Below, one piece after another: positions 51,864 to 59,012 of a stretch of 64,000 nucleotides of DNA. Below the pieces are notes generated by a model. That model did no database searches. It was given only the letters and a program-made list of their open reading frames with translations, and was not told the origin of the DNA. The position numbers and the translations under genes are program-made. The DNA is from JALHVH01 sp964585685. GTDB lineage: Bacteria; Acidobacteriota; Aminicenantia; Aminicenantales; Saccharicenantaceae. Numbering within the stretch: position 1 is the stretch's first letter; each line of letters starts with the position of its first letter. Where the stretch lies: assembly GCA_964585685.1 (NCBI GenBank), contig CAZPEP010000018.1, forward strand, positions 33,029 to 97,028. Direction: 5' to 3'.

Positions 51864-52150
51864 GCAACAAGCTGTCGAGGGAAAAGATCACCAACCTCGC
51901 CCGCCAGATCATCACCGCTCTCACGACGAACGAGCAGGTTGAGTTCCTCGACGACCCGAACGAGATCCGCCTCATTATCGTCAAATCCATCGAAGAGGAG
52001 ATGAAGCTCTACGACGCCCTCGACAAGAAGGCCGTGGACAAGATCCACTCCCAAAAGAAGGCCATCGAGGAGGGGAGCCGGGAGTGGGAGATCCTCTATC
52101 GAAAGTATTACAATGACGAGCTCGCCAAGCTCGGCAAGCTCTCCGGATAG
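51860..52150 (+). CDS. DUF507 family protein (second copy)
   Basis: A 96-residue DUF507 protein starting GTG at 51860, overlapping the first copy by 4 nt. The helical sequence (LARQIITALTTNEQVEFLDD) is similar in layout to the first copy but clearly diverged, so the pair is old. The longer frame to 51554 lies mostly inside the first gene and was not used. Confidence 0.83.
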   Translation: MSNKLSREKITNLARQIITALTTNEQVEFLDDPNEIRLIIVKSIEEEMKLYDALDKKAVDKIHSQKKAIEEGSREWEILYRKYYNDELAKLGKLSG

Positions 52151-52271
52151 GCCGAGCCCCGCTCCCGCCCCTATTTCTTAAAGGATCGCCTTCTCAGGAT
52201 TCGGGGACATCCCTCCTGAAGACGCGGATCTACCCCAGCGTTTCAAATCCGCTCGGGTTTCAGGTTCGCTC

Positions 52272-52292
52272 TCCCCGTCCTGCGGACGGGGA
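52272..52292. repeat. Inverted repeat, 9-bp stem
   Basis: TCCCCGTCC and GGACGGGGA are perfect arms around a 3-nt loop. No T-run follows on either strand, so a terminator is unlikely. Confidence 0.7.
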
Positions 52293-52338
52293 ACCGTGCC
52301 CGCCGCACCTCTGCCGGCGACGCGGTCCATCTCAGAGC

Positions 52339-52362
52339 CCCCTTCTCTATTGAGAGAAGGGG
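52339..52362. repeat. Inverted repeat, 10-bp stem
   Basis: CCCCTTCTCT and AGAGAAGGGG pair perfectly around ATTG. The form resembles dispersed bacterial palindromes of REP type; other copies were not seen in this window. Confidence 0.7.
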
Positions 52363-52784
52363 TTGGGGATGAGAAGAAATACAGACAGAGTCTTGGGCGC
52401 GTCGCCGTGCTCCGGGATATCCCCCCCGTCCTTCGCGCGGCGATTCATCTTAAGCTACAGTCCGTGGGCTGGGGACACGGACGGGACGGACCGAGCGGAT
52501 GTGGAGAGTTTAGTCCGACCGAAGGCGATTTCGAGGAGATTCGGGCTCGTATGTCAGAGCGTACGGTGATCTTTGGCCAACCCCATTTTGGACATGTTCA
52601 GGATGTCGTAGCCCGGAAAAAGTTCGCGAGTTACGAGACCGCTGATGAAATCGACAAGGGCGCGGCGTTAAAAACCCGACCGGGAGAGAGGCCGTCTCGT
52701 CCGGGCCAATTGACCGGCCAACCTAGGCATTTTTGAGGATATCCCCGAGTCCCGAGAAGGCGAACCTCGGTCTTTATCGCCGCC

Positions 52785-52818
52785 AAAAAAAAGGGCCGGA
52801 GGCTTGCGCCTCCGGCCC
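52785..52818 (-). terminator. Rho-independent terminator of the PKD/beta-barrel gene
   Basis: On the minus strand an 11-bp GC-rich stem (52793-52818, GGGCCGGAGGC arms with a 4-nt loop) is followed by eight T residues (52785-52792). It starts 24 bp after the stop codon at 52842. Confidence 0.9.
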
Positions 52819-52841
52819 ATGAATTCCTTTACGGGTGGATC

Positions 52842-54314
52842 CTAGAACATATACCTGAAGCCCAGGGCGAACTTGTGGTGCTTGTCGAACGAGCGCTCGC
52901 CGCCGCCGAGCGGGCCGCGGAACTCGAAGAAGACCGAGCCCATGCTGGTCCACTTGTTGAAGACGTCGACGCCGATGTTCGTCACCCAATCCACTCCGGA
53001 TTTCCGCGTGACCTGCTCCTTGGTGCTGTAGCCGAGCCCGGCGCCGAAGAACGCGGGGCCGGCATGGACGTTGGCCATGAGGTTGGCCAGGAACATGAAC
53101 CTCCAGGGATCGCCCTGAGTCGGGATGGCACCGCCGGCTGAAGCGACCAGGCTGAGCCGGTTGGGCGTGAGCCAGTAGAAGATGCCGCCCCTGAGGAAGC
53201 CGTAGGCCGTGTACGTGCCGCGGGCGATCAAGGGACCAGCTTCGAACATCCAGAAGAGCTTTTTCTGGGTCACCTCGAAGGAGAGGCGGCAGGCGTCCGA
53301 AGCGGGCGAAACCGCGCCGGCGTTGTCAAAGACGGTGGTGCTGATAGCGTAGTTGCCGGCCTTCTGGAAGGTTTTCTCCCACACTAAGGGCTTATCGGTT
53401 TTAGTGAACGTGTCGATGACGGCACCCGTGGAATCTGTGATCTTGAAGACGGCCTTGACTATCTCCCCGTCCGGGTCCGTTGAGCCGGAGGCATCGAACG
53501 CGATCGGCCGGCCCACGTAGTCTTCGCAGGGCAGGCAGGACGTCCAGAGCTTGCAGACGGGCGGGAAATTGATGTAGGTCTTGGCCTGGCAGGCATTGTC
53601 CGAGACGATGTCCCGGAGGTTCAGGGCGCTCGCCTTGAAAACGTATTCGCCGGGCTTGTCGAACTTGATCTGCCACTTCGGGGCATAGGGCGTCAGGTTC
53701 TGGGTCGCCACCTTATTCCCCTGGGCGTCGAGGACCTCGACAACCATGCTCTTGGCGTTCTGGGCGCCGCTCATATCTATGGTGATGGGATCGTTGAGAT
53801 TGGCCTTCTCGGGCGTGACGACCAGGCTGCAGACGGCAAGCGGCGGCGGAGCGCTCTCAATGTTCCTCAGGGCGATGTTGCCGCAGGGCTTCGGGATGAC
53901 GAAATGATAGATCTTATAATCCCTGGTGAAATCAATGGCGAAGACCTCGAGCGAAGCCTTGCCCGCCCACTCTATCTCCTTGGTCACTTTGACCTTGCCC
54001 TGGTTCCGGAAGAGCATCCACATCACGCGATCACCTGCGGCCAGTGTGGTGTCCGTCCACGGACCGGTTTTCATCTGATCGAGGAACGGCAGGTAGAGGT
54101 CCCCGTATCCGGCCATGTCGAATCCCATCTTGATGTCGGCGGCGTAGCGGTCGATGACGGTCTTCATGACCTCCGCCGTGGGGATATTCCCTTTGACCCG
54201 GGCGAATGTGTAACGACCGATGGTCTTGAGCTTCGTGACCTCAGCGTAGGAACTGACCGCAAAAGCGACCAGCCCGATGATGATGAGAATCGGAACTATC
54301 CTTTTGTTCTTCAT
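52842..54314 (-). CDS. PKD-domain protein with C-terminal outer-membrane barrel
   Basis: A 490-residue protein. A signal peptide (PILIIIGLVAFAVSSYAE) leads into about 120 residues of unknown fold. Two Ig/PKD-like beta domains follow, the second with AFDASGSTDPDGEIV. After VTQKKLFWMFEAGP the last 130 residues look like a transmembrane barrel and end HKFALGFRYMF. Four or more Cys in the middle (SCLPCED) may form disulfides. A barrel with large exposed or periplasmic domains is inferred; function unknown. AAGGAGG precedes the ATG, and both promoter and terminator are visible. Confidence 0.75.
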   Translation of the reverse strand: MKNKRIVPILIIIGLVAFAVSSYAEVTKLKTIGRYTFARVKGNIPTAEVMKTVIDRYAADIKMGFDMAGYGDLYLPFLDQMKTGPWTDTTLAAGDRVMWMLFRNQGKVKVTKEIEWAGKASLEVFAIDFTRDYKIYHFVIPKPCGNIALRNIESAPPPLAVCSLVVTPEKANLNDPITIDMSGAQNAKSMVVEVLDAQGNKVATQNLTPYAPKWQIKFDKPGEYVFKASALNLRDIVSDNACQAKTYINFPPVCKLWTSCLPCEDYVGRPIAFDASGSTDPDGEIVKAVFKITDSTGAVIDTFTKTDKPLVWEKTFQKAGNYAISTTVFDNAGAVSPASDACRLSFEVTQKKLFWMFEAGPLIARGTYTAYGFLRGGIFYWLTPNRLSLVASAGGAIPTQGDPWRFMFLANLMANVHAGPAFFGAGLGYSTKEQVTRKSGVDWVTNIGVDVFNKWTSMGSVFFEFRGPLGGGERSFDKHHKFALGFRYMF

Positions 54315-54365
54315 CCGTTCCTCCTTGTTTTTGGGTGAACCCGTTCCCCGGGCCGACTCCTACTT

Positions 54366-54393
54366 ATTATGTATATTCGGGCGGAATTGTCAA
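54366..54393 (-). promoter_or_regulatory. Promoter of the PKD/beta-barrel gene
   Basis: On the minus strand, a perfect -35 TTGACA (54388-54393) and -10 CATAAT (54366-54371) with a 16-nt spacer; TAATAA two bases on is an alternative -10. The leader is about 45 nt. Confidence 0.65.
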
Positions 54394-54411
54394 GGAAAAA
54401 ACACTCTCTTT

Positions 54412-55090
54412 TCAGGCTTGGAGGAATGCCGCGATGACCGACCGAACGAGCCCGTCGTCCCGGGGCTTGGAACGCAGGCCCTGCTCGATCATCGGGCCCC
54501 CCGCGTAGCCCCTTCTCCAGCTCGGCCACAAGGAGCTCCCGGCCGTCGTCCGGATCGATCTCGGGGTGGGACTGGACGCCCCAGACGGGCTTCGCGCCGT
54601 ACCGGAAGGCATGGATGGGACAGACGGACGTCCCGGCCAGCACGGTCAGGAGTCCGTCCGGGTCAACGACTTCGTCGAAATGAAGGGTGAACGCGTACGC
54701 GGTCCTGGCCGGGCCAAGCAGGGGGTCGTTCCCCAGGACCCGGATGGGGATCCAGCCGATCTCGGGCTCAACGCACCTCCGGATATATCGGGGGCCGCCG
54801 ATGGCTAGGGCGAGGAGCTGGTGGCCGTAACAGCTCCCCAGGATCGGGAGACCCCGGGCCAGCGCGTCCCGGACCAGGGCGACTTCGGCCTCGGCCCAGG
54901 GCGGCCTCTCCAGGATGGAGGCCTCGGACCCGGTCAGAATGATGTGGCTGAAGCCATCGTCCAGTAGCGGCAGCCGGCCTTTGCGGGCGGCGAAGGCGGC
55001 CCAATCCCCCGTCAGCCATCGGCTCCAATGTCGGACGGGACGGTAGACGTCCGGGTCTATTGAGTTGTCGATGATGGCAATCCTCGTCAT
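54412..55090 (-). pseudogene. Class I glutamine amidotransferase, frameshifted near the 3' end
   Basis: A GATase class I domain protein of about 225 residues. The nucleophile is in LGSCYGHQLLALAIGG and the His-Glu pair in VQSHPEID. It starts MTRIAIIDNSIDPDVY at 55090. After AELEKGLRGG the frame breaks at a run of six C (plus strand, 54497-54502). Removing one base restores a natural ending, PMIEQGLRSKPRDDGLV to stop at 54412; the uncorrected frame runs on to 54311 with unrelated sequence. It may be an assembly or sequencing error or a young mutation. GMP-synthase-like but stand-alone; substrate unknown. Confidence 0.8.
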
Positions 55091-55154
55091 CCGGCGGATC
55101 CTCCTTCCTCCCCCATTATAACCGTCCGCCGCCGGATGGCAACCGGCACGTCTT

Positions 55155-55184
55155 TTGTGTTTTCCAGCCCGAATCTGATATAAT
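55155..55184 (+). promoter_or_regulatory. Promoter of the ACT-domain gene
   Basis: TTGTGT (55155-55160) and a perfect TATAAT (55179-55184) with an 18-nt spacer, 26 nt before the GTG start at 55211. Confidence 0.65.
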
Positions 55185-55210
55185 TGCCTCCGGAACAAAG
55201 AGAGGACCCC

Positions 55211-55606
55211 GTGAACATCGTCAACGAAGATACCGAACTCCACGTGACCACGCCGGACGAGCCCGGGATCTTCGGACGCGTCCTGGGAACCCTCGCCAAT
55301 GCGGGGGTTAACCTAAGGGCCTTCTCCGTCTCGTCCGAGGGCGGGGAAGGGCATTTTCTCCTCGTCACGGCCGATAACAAGAGGGCCGAGAAGGCCCTGC
55401 GGACGCTCGGCTACAAGGTCAAGACGAACAAGATCGTGACGGTCGAGTTCAGCGACCGGATCGGGGCGGGGGCCGAGATCGGCGCCCTCCTCGGGAACGC
55501 TGTCATCGACATCCGCTGTGCCTACGGGAGCTCCGCCGGGGAGGGCCGAACGCTCCTCGTCTTCAACACGAGCAACAACAAGAAAGCTCTGGACACGCTG
55601 AAATAG
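55211..55606 (+). CDS. Tandem ACT-domain protein
   Basis: A 131-residue protein with two ACT domains (first VTTPDEPGIFGRVLGTLANAG; second near residues 70-130, AVIDIRCAYGSSAGEG). ACT domains bind amino acids and regulate enzymes in trans or cis. The start is GTG at 55211, with AGAGGA just before; a longer frame to 55184 begins inside the promoter. Stand-alone regulator is the likely role; ligand unknown. Confidence 0.83.
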   Translation: MNIVNEDTELHVTTPDEPGIFGRVLGTLANAGVNLRAFSVSSEGGEGHFLLVTADNKRAEKALRTLGYKVKTNKIVTVEFSDRIGAGAEIGALLGNAVIDIRCAYGSSAGEGRTLLVFNTSNNKKALDTLK

Positions 55607-55624
55607 CCGGCGGGAGGTCATGCC

Positions 55625-56668
55625 GTGGCCAAAAGGGTTCTGGTGGTCACCTCCGATGTTCCGTTCGTCGAGGGCGGACACATGATCATCGCCCGAGCCA
55701 CGGTTCGGGCCCTCCGGGACCGTGGCCACGAGGCCGACCTCGTCCTGACGCCGCAGAACCGTTTCGGACGCCAGTTCCGGGCATATGTCGCCAACCGGTT
55801 CACCGACGTCGGGATGGACGGCTTGGGCCGGCCTATCGACCAAGTCATCTCCTTCCGCTTCCCGAGCTACGCCGTGAAACACCCCCGCCACGTCTGCTGG
55901 CTGAATCACCGGATGCGGGAATACTACGACCTTTGGGACAGCCTTCGCTCTCGGCTCGGGCTCACGGGGCGGATCAAGGAAACCGTGCGCCGCGGAATCA
56001 TCCAGGCCGTGGACACCCGCCTCCTCAAACACAATGTGACGAAGGTCTTCGCCCAGTCGGTCACGATACGGGACCGCCTCAGGACCTGGGGGAACATCAC
56101 CTCCGAGATCCTCCACCCCCCCGCCCCGCAACGGGCCTATCGCCGGGAACGCCCGGGCGATTTCATCTTTTCCGTGTCGCGGCTCAGCAAGCTGAAGAGG
56201 CTGGACCTTCTCGTCGAAGCGTTCGTTCACGTCCGGAACCGCGACGTCAAGGCCCGGATCATCGGAGACGGGCCCGAGCTCGAGCCCCTTCGGGCCCTCG
56301 TCCGGGCCCGCGGGCTCGAGGACCGGATCGCCCTGCCCGGGGGGGCGGGCGAAGAGAAAGTCCTTTCCGGCTACGCCGGCAGTCTCGCCGTGTTCTTCTG
56401 CCCCCTCCAGGAAGACTACGGCCTGGTGACCCCCGAAGCCTTCGCTTCGGGCAAGGCCGTCATCACCGCCAGCGACAGCGGCGGCCCGACCGAGCTCGTC
56501 CGCGACGGTGAAAACGGTTTCGTCGTCGCCCCCGATCCCCGCGCGATCGCCCTCCGGATCGACGAACTGGCCGGGGACAAGGCCCTCGCCGAACGGATGG
56601 GCGGGGCCGCCTTCGAATTCGGGTCGCGGATGAGATGGGACGAGACCGTCGAAAAGCTCCTCCTCTGA
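55625..56668 (+). CDS. GT4-family glycosyltransferase
   Basis: A 347-residue GT-B enzyme. The donor-binding region includes DFIFSVSRLSKLKRLDLLVEAF and the E-x7-E motif in EDYGLVTPEAFASGKAV. The start is GTG at 55625. It transfers a sugar, probably to a lipid or polysaccharide of the envelope; specificity is unknown. 18 bp after the ACT gene, likely co-transcribed. Confidence 0.9.
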   Translation: MAKRVLVVTSDVPFVEGGHMIIARATVRALRDRGHEADLVLTPQNRFGRQFRAYVANRFTDVGMDGLGRPIDQVISFRFPSYAVKHPRHVCWLNHRMREYYDLWDSLRSRLGLTGRIKETVRRGIIQAVDTRLLKHNVTKVFAQSVTIRDRLRTWGNITSEILHPPAPQRAYRRERPGDFIFSVSRLSKLKRLDLLVEAFVHVRNRDVKARIIGDGPELEPLRALVRARGLEDRIALPGGAGEEKVLSGYAGSLAVFFCPLQEDYGLVTPEAFASGKAVITASDSGGPTELVRDGENGFVVAPDPRAIALRIDELAGDKALAERMGGAAFEFGSRMRWDETVEKLLL

Positions 56669-56805
56669 AGGCACACCGTCAATCACGTATCCCGTTTTCG
56701 CCGGAGCCGGTCGGCCGGGAGCTCCCGTTTCCGGAGGAACGTCCTCGCGACGAGCGCCAGGACGCCCAGGGACAGCAAGAAGAGCAGCCGTCCGCGAAAA
56801 AGCCA

Positions 56806-56835
56806 TTGACAAAAACGGCCCCCATGGCATAAAAT
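56806..56835 (+). promoter_or_regulatory. Promoter of the exbD gene
   Basis: A perfect -35 TTGACA (56806-56811) and -10 TAAAAT (56830-56835) with an 18-nt spacer, 41 nt before the ATG. Confidence 0.7.
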
Positions 56836-56876
56836 ATCTGTCTCCGGTCCTCCGGAGTACATATAAGGAGGCACGA

Positions 56877-57263
56877 ATGTCTAAAGCCGAACCGAATGTC
56901 GTCCCGTTGTGCGACGTCCTGCTGGTTCTGCTGATCATCTTCATGGTCATCACCCCCCTCGTCCAGAAAGGAATCGACGTCAAACTCCCTGAAACGCAGG
57001 CGGATGCCTCGGGCGGACAGCCTTCGGGCCTCGTCGTCCTGACCGTCCAGAAGAACGACACCATCCTGATCAACAAGGACCCCATCGAGCTCAGGATGCT
57101 CCTTGAAGAGCTCCGACGCATCTATTCGACCCGCCAGGACAAGACCATCTTCGTCCGAGCCGAAGCGAAGCTCCCATTCAGCAAGGTCATGGAGGTCATG
57201 GATATCGCCAAAGGCGCCGGCATCGACGTCCTGGGCCTTATTCCGGAATACATCGAGGAATAG
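56877..57263 (+). CDS. exbD: ExbD/TolR-family biopolymer transport protein
   Basis: A 128-residue protein with one membrane helix (PLCDVLLVLLIIFMVITPLV) containing the proton-path Asp, then a periplasmic domain ending in IDVLGLIPEYIEE. With ExbB-type partners it powers TonB or Tol. No exbB or tonB gene adjoins, though a TonB-dependent receptor is encoded at 29319-32072. AAGGAGG precedes the ATG. Confidence 0.9.
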   Translation: MSKAEPNVVPLCDVLLVLLIIFMVITPLVQKGIDVKLPETQADASGGQPSGLVVLTVQKNDTILINKDPIELRMLLEELRRIYSTRQDKTIFVRAEAKLPFSKVMEVMDIAKGAGIDVLGLIPEYIEE

Positions 57264-57297
57264 CGCCCCTTCTTCTTATCCCGCGAATAAGGAACGC

Positions 57298-57762
57298 ATG
57301 AAGAATCTCCTTTTTCCGTTCTCATGCCTCCTCCTGCTGAGCGCGCTGCGCGGACAGCAGGAGATCATGGGCCCCGTCACCCCGGAGGACCTTTCCCTGA
57401 AGCTCCCGGAGTGGCAGGCCGTCGCAGCGGCCTACGCCCCAAGGCCCGAGGCTGTCGATCGGCTGAGGGCCGTCACCCGCGAGGTCATCGTTGAGGTCGT
57501 CCTAGGCACCTGGTGCTCCGACAGCAAGTCTCACGTCAGCGCGTTCCTCAAGGTCCTCGAGGTGACCGACAATCCCCTCATCCGGGCGACATGCGTAGGC
57601 GTTCCCAAGGACAAGACGAAGCGCTCTCCCTATCTTCAGGGAAAGGACATCGTCAAGATTCCGACGTTCCTGATCTACGTCGATGGCGTCGAAAAGGGGC
57701 GCATCATCGAAACTCCCGTCAAAACCGTCGAACAGGACCTTGCCGACATCATCGAGAAATAA
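57298..57762 (+). CDS. Secreted thioredoxin-like protein with a single active-site Cys
   Basis: A 154-residue thioredoxin-fold protein with a signal peptide (FSCLLLLSALRGQQ). The active-site position reads GTWCSDSKSH, C-x2-S instead of C-x2-C. Later PTFLIYVDGVEKGRI matches the cis-Pro strand of thioredoxins. It may bind or isomerise disulfides rather than oxidise. It lies 34 bp after exbD with AAGGA before the ATG. Confidence 0.8.
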   Translation: MKNLLFPFSCLLLLSALRGQQEIMGPVTPEDLSLKLPEWQAVAAAYAPRPEAVDRLRAVTREVIVEVVLGTWCSDSKSHVSAFLKVLEVTDNPLIRATCVGVPKDKTKRSPYLQGKDIVKIPTFLIYVDGVEKGRIIETPVKTVEQDLADIIEK

Positions 57763-57835
57763 GCCGGATAGGGCTTGCCTTCGAAGGCGATCCCTCAATC
57801 ACCGAGTCTTCCGGTAACCGCAGATAGCCCCGGGC

Positions 57836-58987
57836 CTATTTGACGATGGGCCCGATGACCTCGCGCGAGATGACAAGGCGCTGGATCTCGTTGGTCCCCT
57901 CGTAGATCTGGAGAAGCTTGGCGTCGCGGACGAGCTTCTCGATCGGATAGTCCCTCATGTAGCCGTAGCCCCCGAAGATCTGGAGGGCTTCGAGCGAGAC
58001 CTTCATCGCGACGTCCGAGGCGAAACACTTGGCCATGGCCGATTCCTTGCCTGAGGGCTTCCCGTTCTCGATGAGCCAGGCGGAGTGCCGGACGAGGAGG
58101 CGCGCGGCCTCAATCTCCATGGCCATCTGGGCGATTATGAACGCCGTGTGCTGGAAGAACGCGATGGGCTTCCCGAACTGGACACGGGTCTTGGCGTAGG
58201 CGACGGCGTATTCCAGGGCCGCCCTGGCCACCCCGACCCCGGCAGCCCCGACCGCGGGCCGGGTCCGGTCGAACGTCTTCATGGCCGCGATGAAACCGTG
58301 CCCCTCCCGACCGAGCATGTTCTCGGCGGGGACACGGACGTCTTCAAAGAAAATCTCAGCCGTGTTCGACGCACGATGGCCCATCTTGTCCTCCACTTTG
58401 CCAATGGATATCCCGGGAGTGTCCCGGGGGATGACAAACGCGCTGATCCCGCGCGGCCCCTTGTCCGGGGCGGCGTTGGCAAAGACCAGGAACAGGCTCG
58501 CAACGCCGGCGTTAGTAATAAAGCACTTCGAGCCGTTGATGATGTACTCCGGGCCGCTCTTCCGGGCCGTCGTCCGGATGGCGGTGGTATCCGAACCCGC
58601 TTCCCTCTCCGTCAGGCAGTAGGAGGCGAAAGTCATCGTTTTGGTGACCGGGACAAGGAACCTTTTTTTCTGCTCTTCGTTCCCGAAGAGGAAGATGGGA
58701 GTCAGCGCCAGGGAATTCGCCATCATCGACGTGTACATCCCGGCGCAGCCCCAGGCCAACTCCTCGCTAAGGATCACGGTATCCAGGTCGCCGAGCCCTC
58801 CCCCGCCGTATTCTGCCGGGACGGTGCTCGTGAGAAAGCCCGCGTCGAACGCCTTTTTCATGACCTCGGTGGGAAATTCCTCCCCCCGGTCATAGCGCGC
58901 GGCCACGGGCCGCATCTCCTTCTCGGCGAACTCGTGGGCCATGTCCTTCAGGGCCTGTTGTTCTTCGGTCAGACTGAAATCGATCAT
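57836..58987 (-). CDS. Acyl-CoA dehydrogenase
   Basis: A 383-residue FAD enzyme, typical length. FAD-binding sequences are YCLTEREAGSDT and FITNAG. The catalytic base Glu lies in LQIYEGTNEIQRL. GGYGYMRDYPIEKLVRDAK is the family C-terminal signature. It oxidises acyl-CoA to enoyl-CoA and hands electrons to ETF, so it may pair with the FadF-like protein (32894-34933). It follows the radical SAM gene by 25 bp. Short- versus branched-chain specificity is not clear. Confidence 0.94.
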   Translation of the reverse strand: MIDFSLTEEQQALKDMAHEFAEKEMRPVAARYDRGEEFPTEVMKKAFDAGFLTSTVPAEYGGGGLGDLDTVILSEELAWGCAGMYTSMMANSLALTPIFLFGNEEQKKRFLVPVTKTMTFASYCLTEREAGSDTTAIRTTARKSGPEYIINGSKCFITNAGVASLFLVFANAAPDKGPRGISAFVIPRDTPGISIGKVEDKMGHRASNTAEIFFEDVRVPAENMLGREGHGFIAAMKTFDRTRPAVGAAGVGVARAALEYAVAYAKTRVQFGKPIAFFQHTAFIIAQMAMEIEAARLLVRHSAWLIENGKPSGKESAMAKCFASDVAMKVSLEALQIFGGYGYMRDYPIEKLVRDAKLLQIYEGTNEIQRLVISREVIGPIVK

Positions 58988-59012
58988 CGGTCCTCCTTCC
59001 GGTCCGTGAAAA

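Larger units (their letters stand above)
52151..52784. other. Gene-free stretch rich in hairpins
   Basis: No convincing gene. A 146-codon frame (52296-52736) shows no family features and spans the hairpins, so I left it out. Three inverted repeats occur in 140 bp: GCGGAT (52224-52229) with ATCCGC (52247-52252), and the two listed separately at 52272-52292 and 52339-52362. A degraded mobile element or an untranslated RNA is possible. Confidence 0.6.

Noticed and set aside
52296..52736. 146-codon frame in the intergenic stretch
   Set aside because: Crosses a perfect hairpin, has no Shine-Dalgarno and no recognisable domain.
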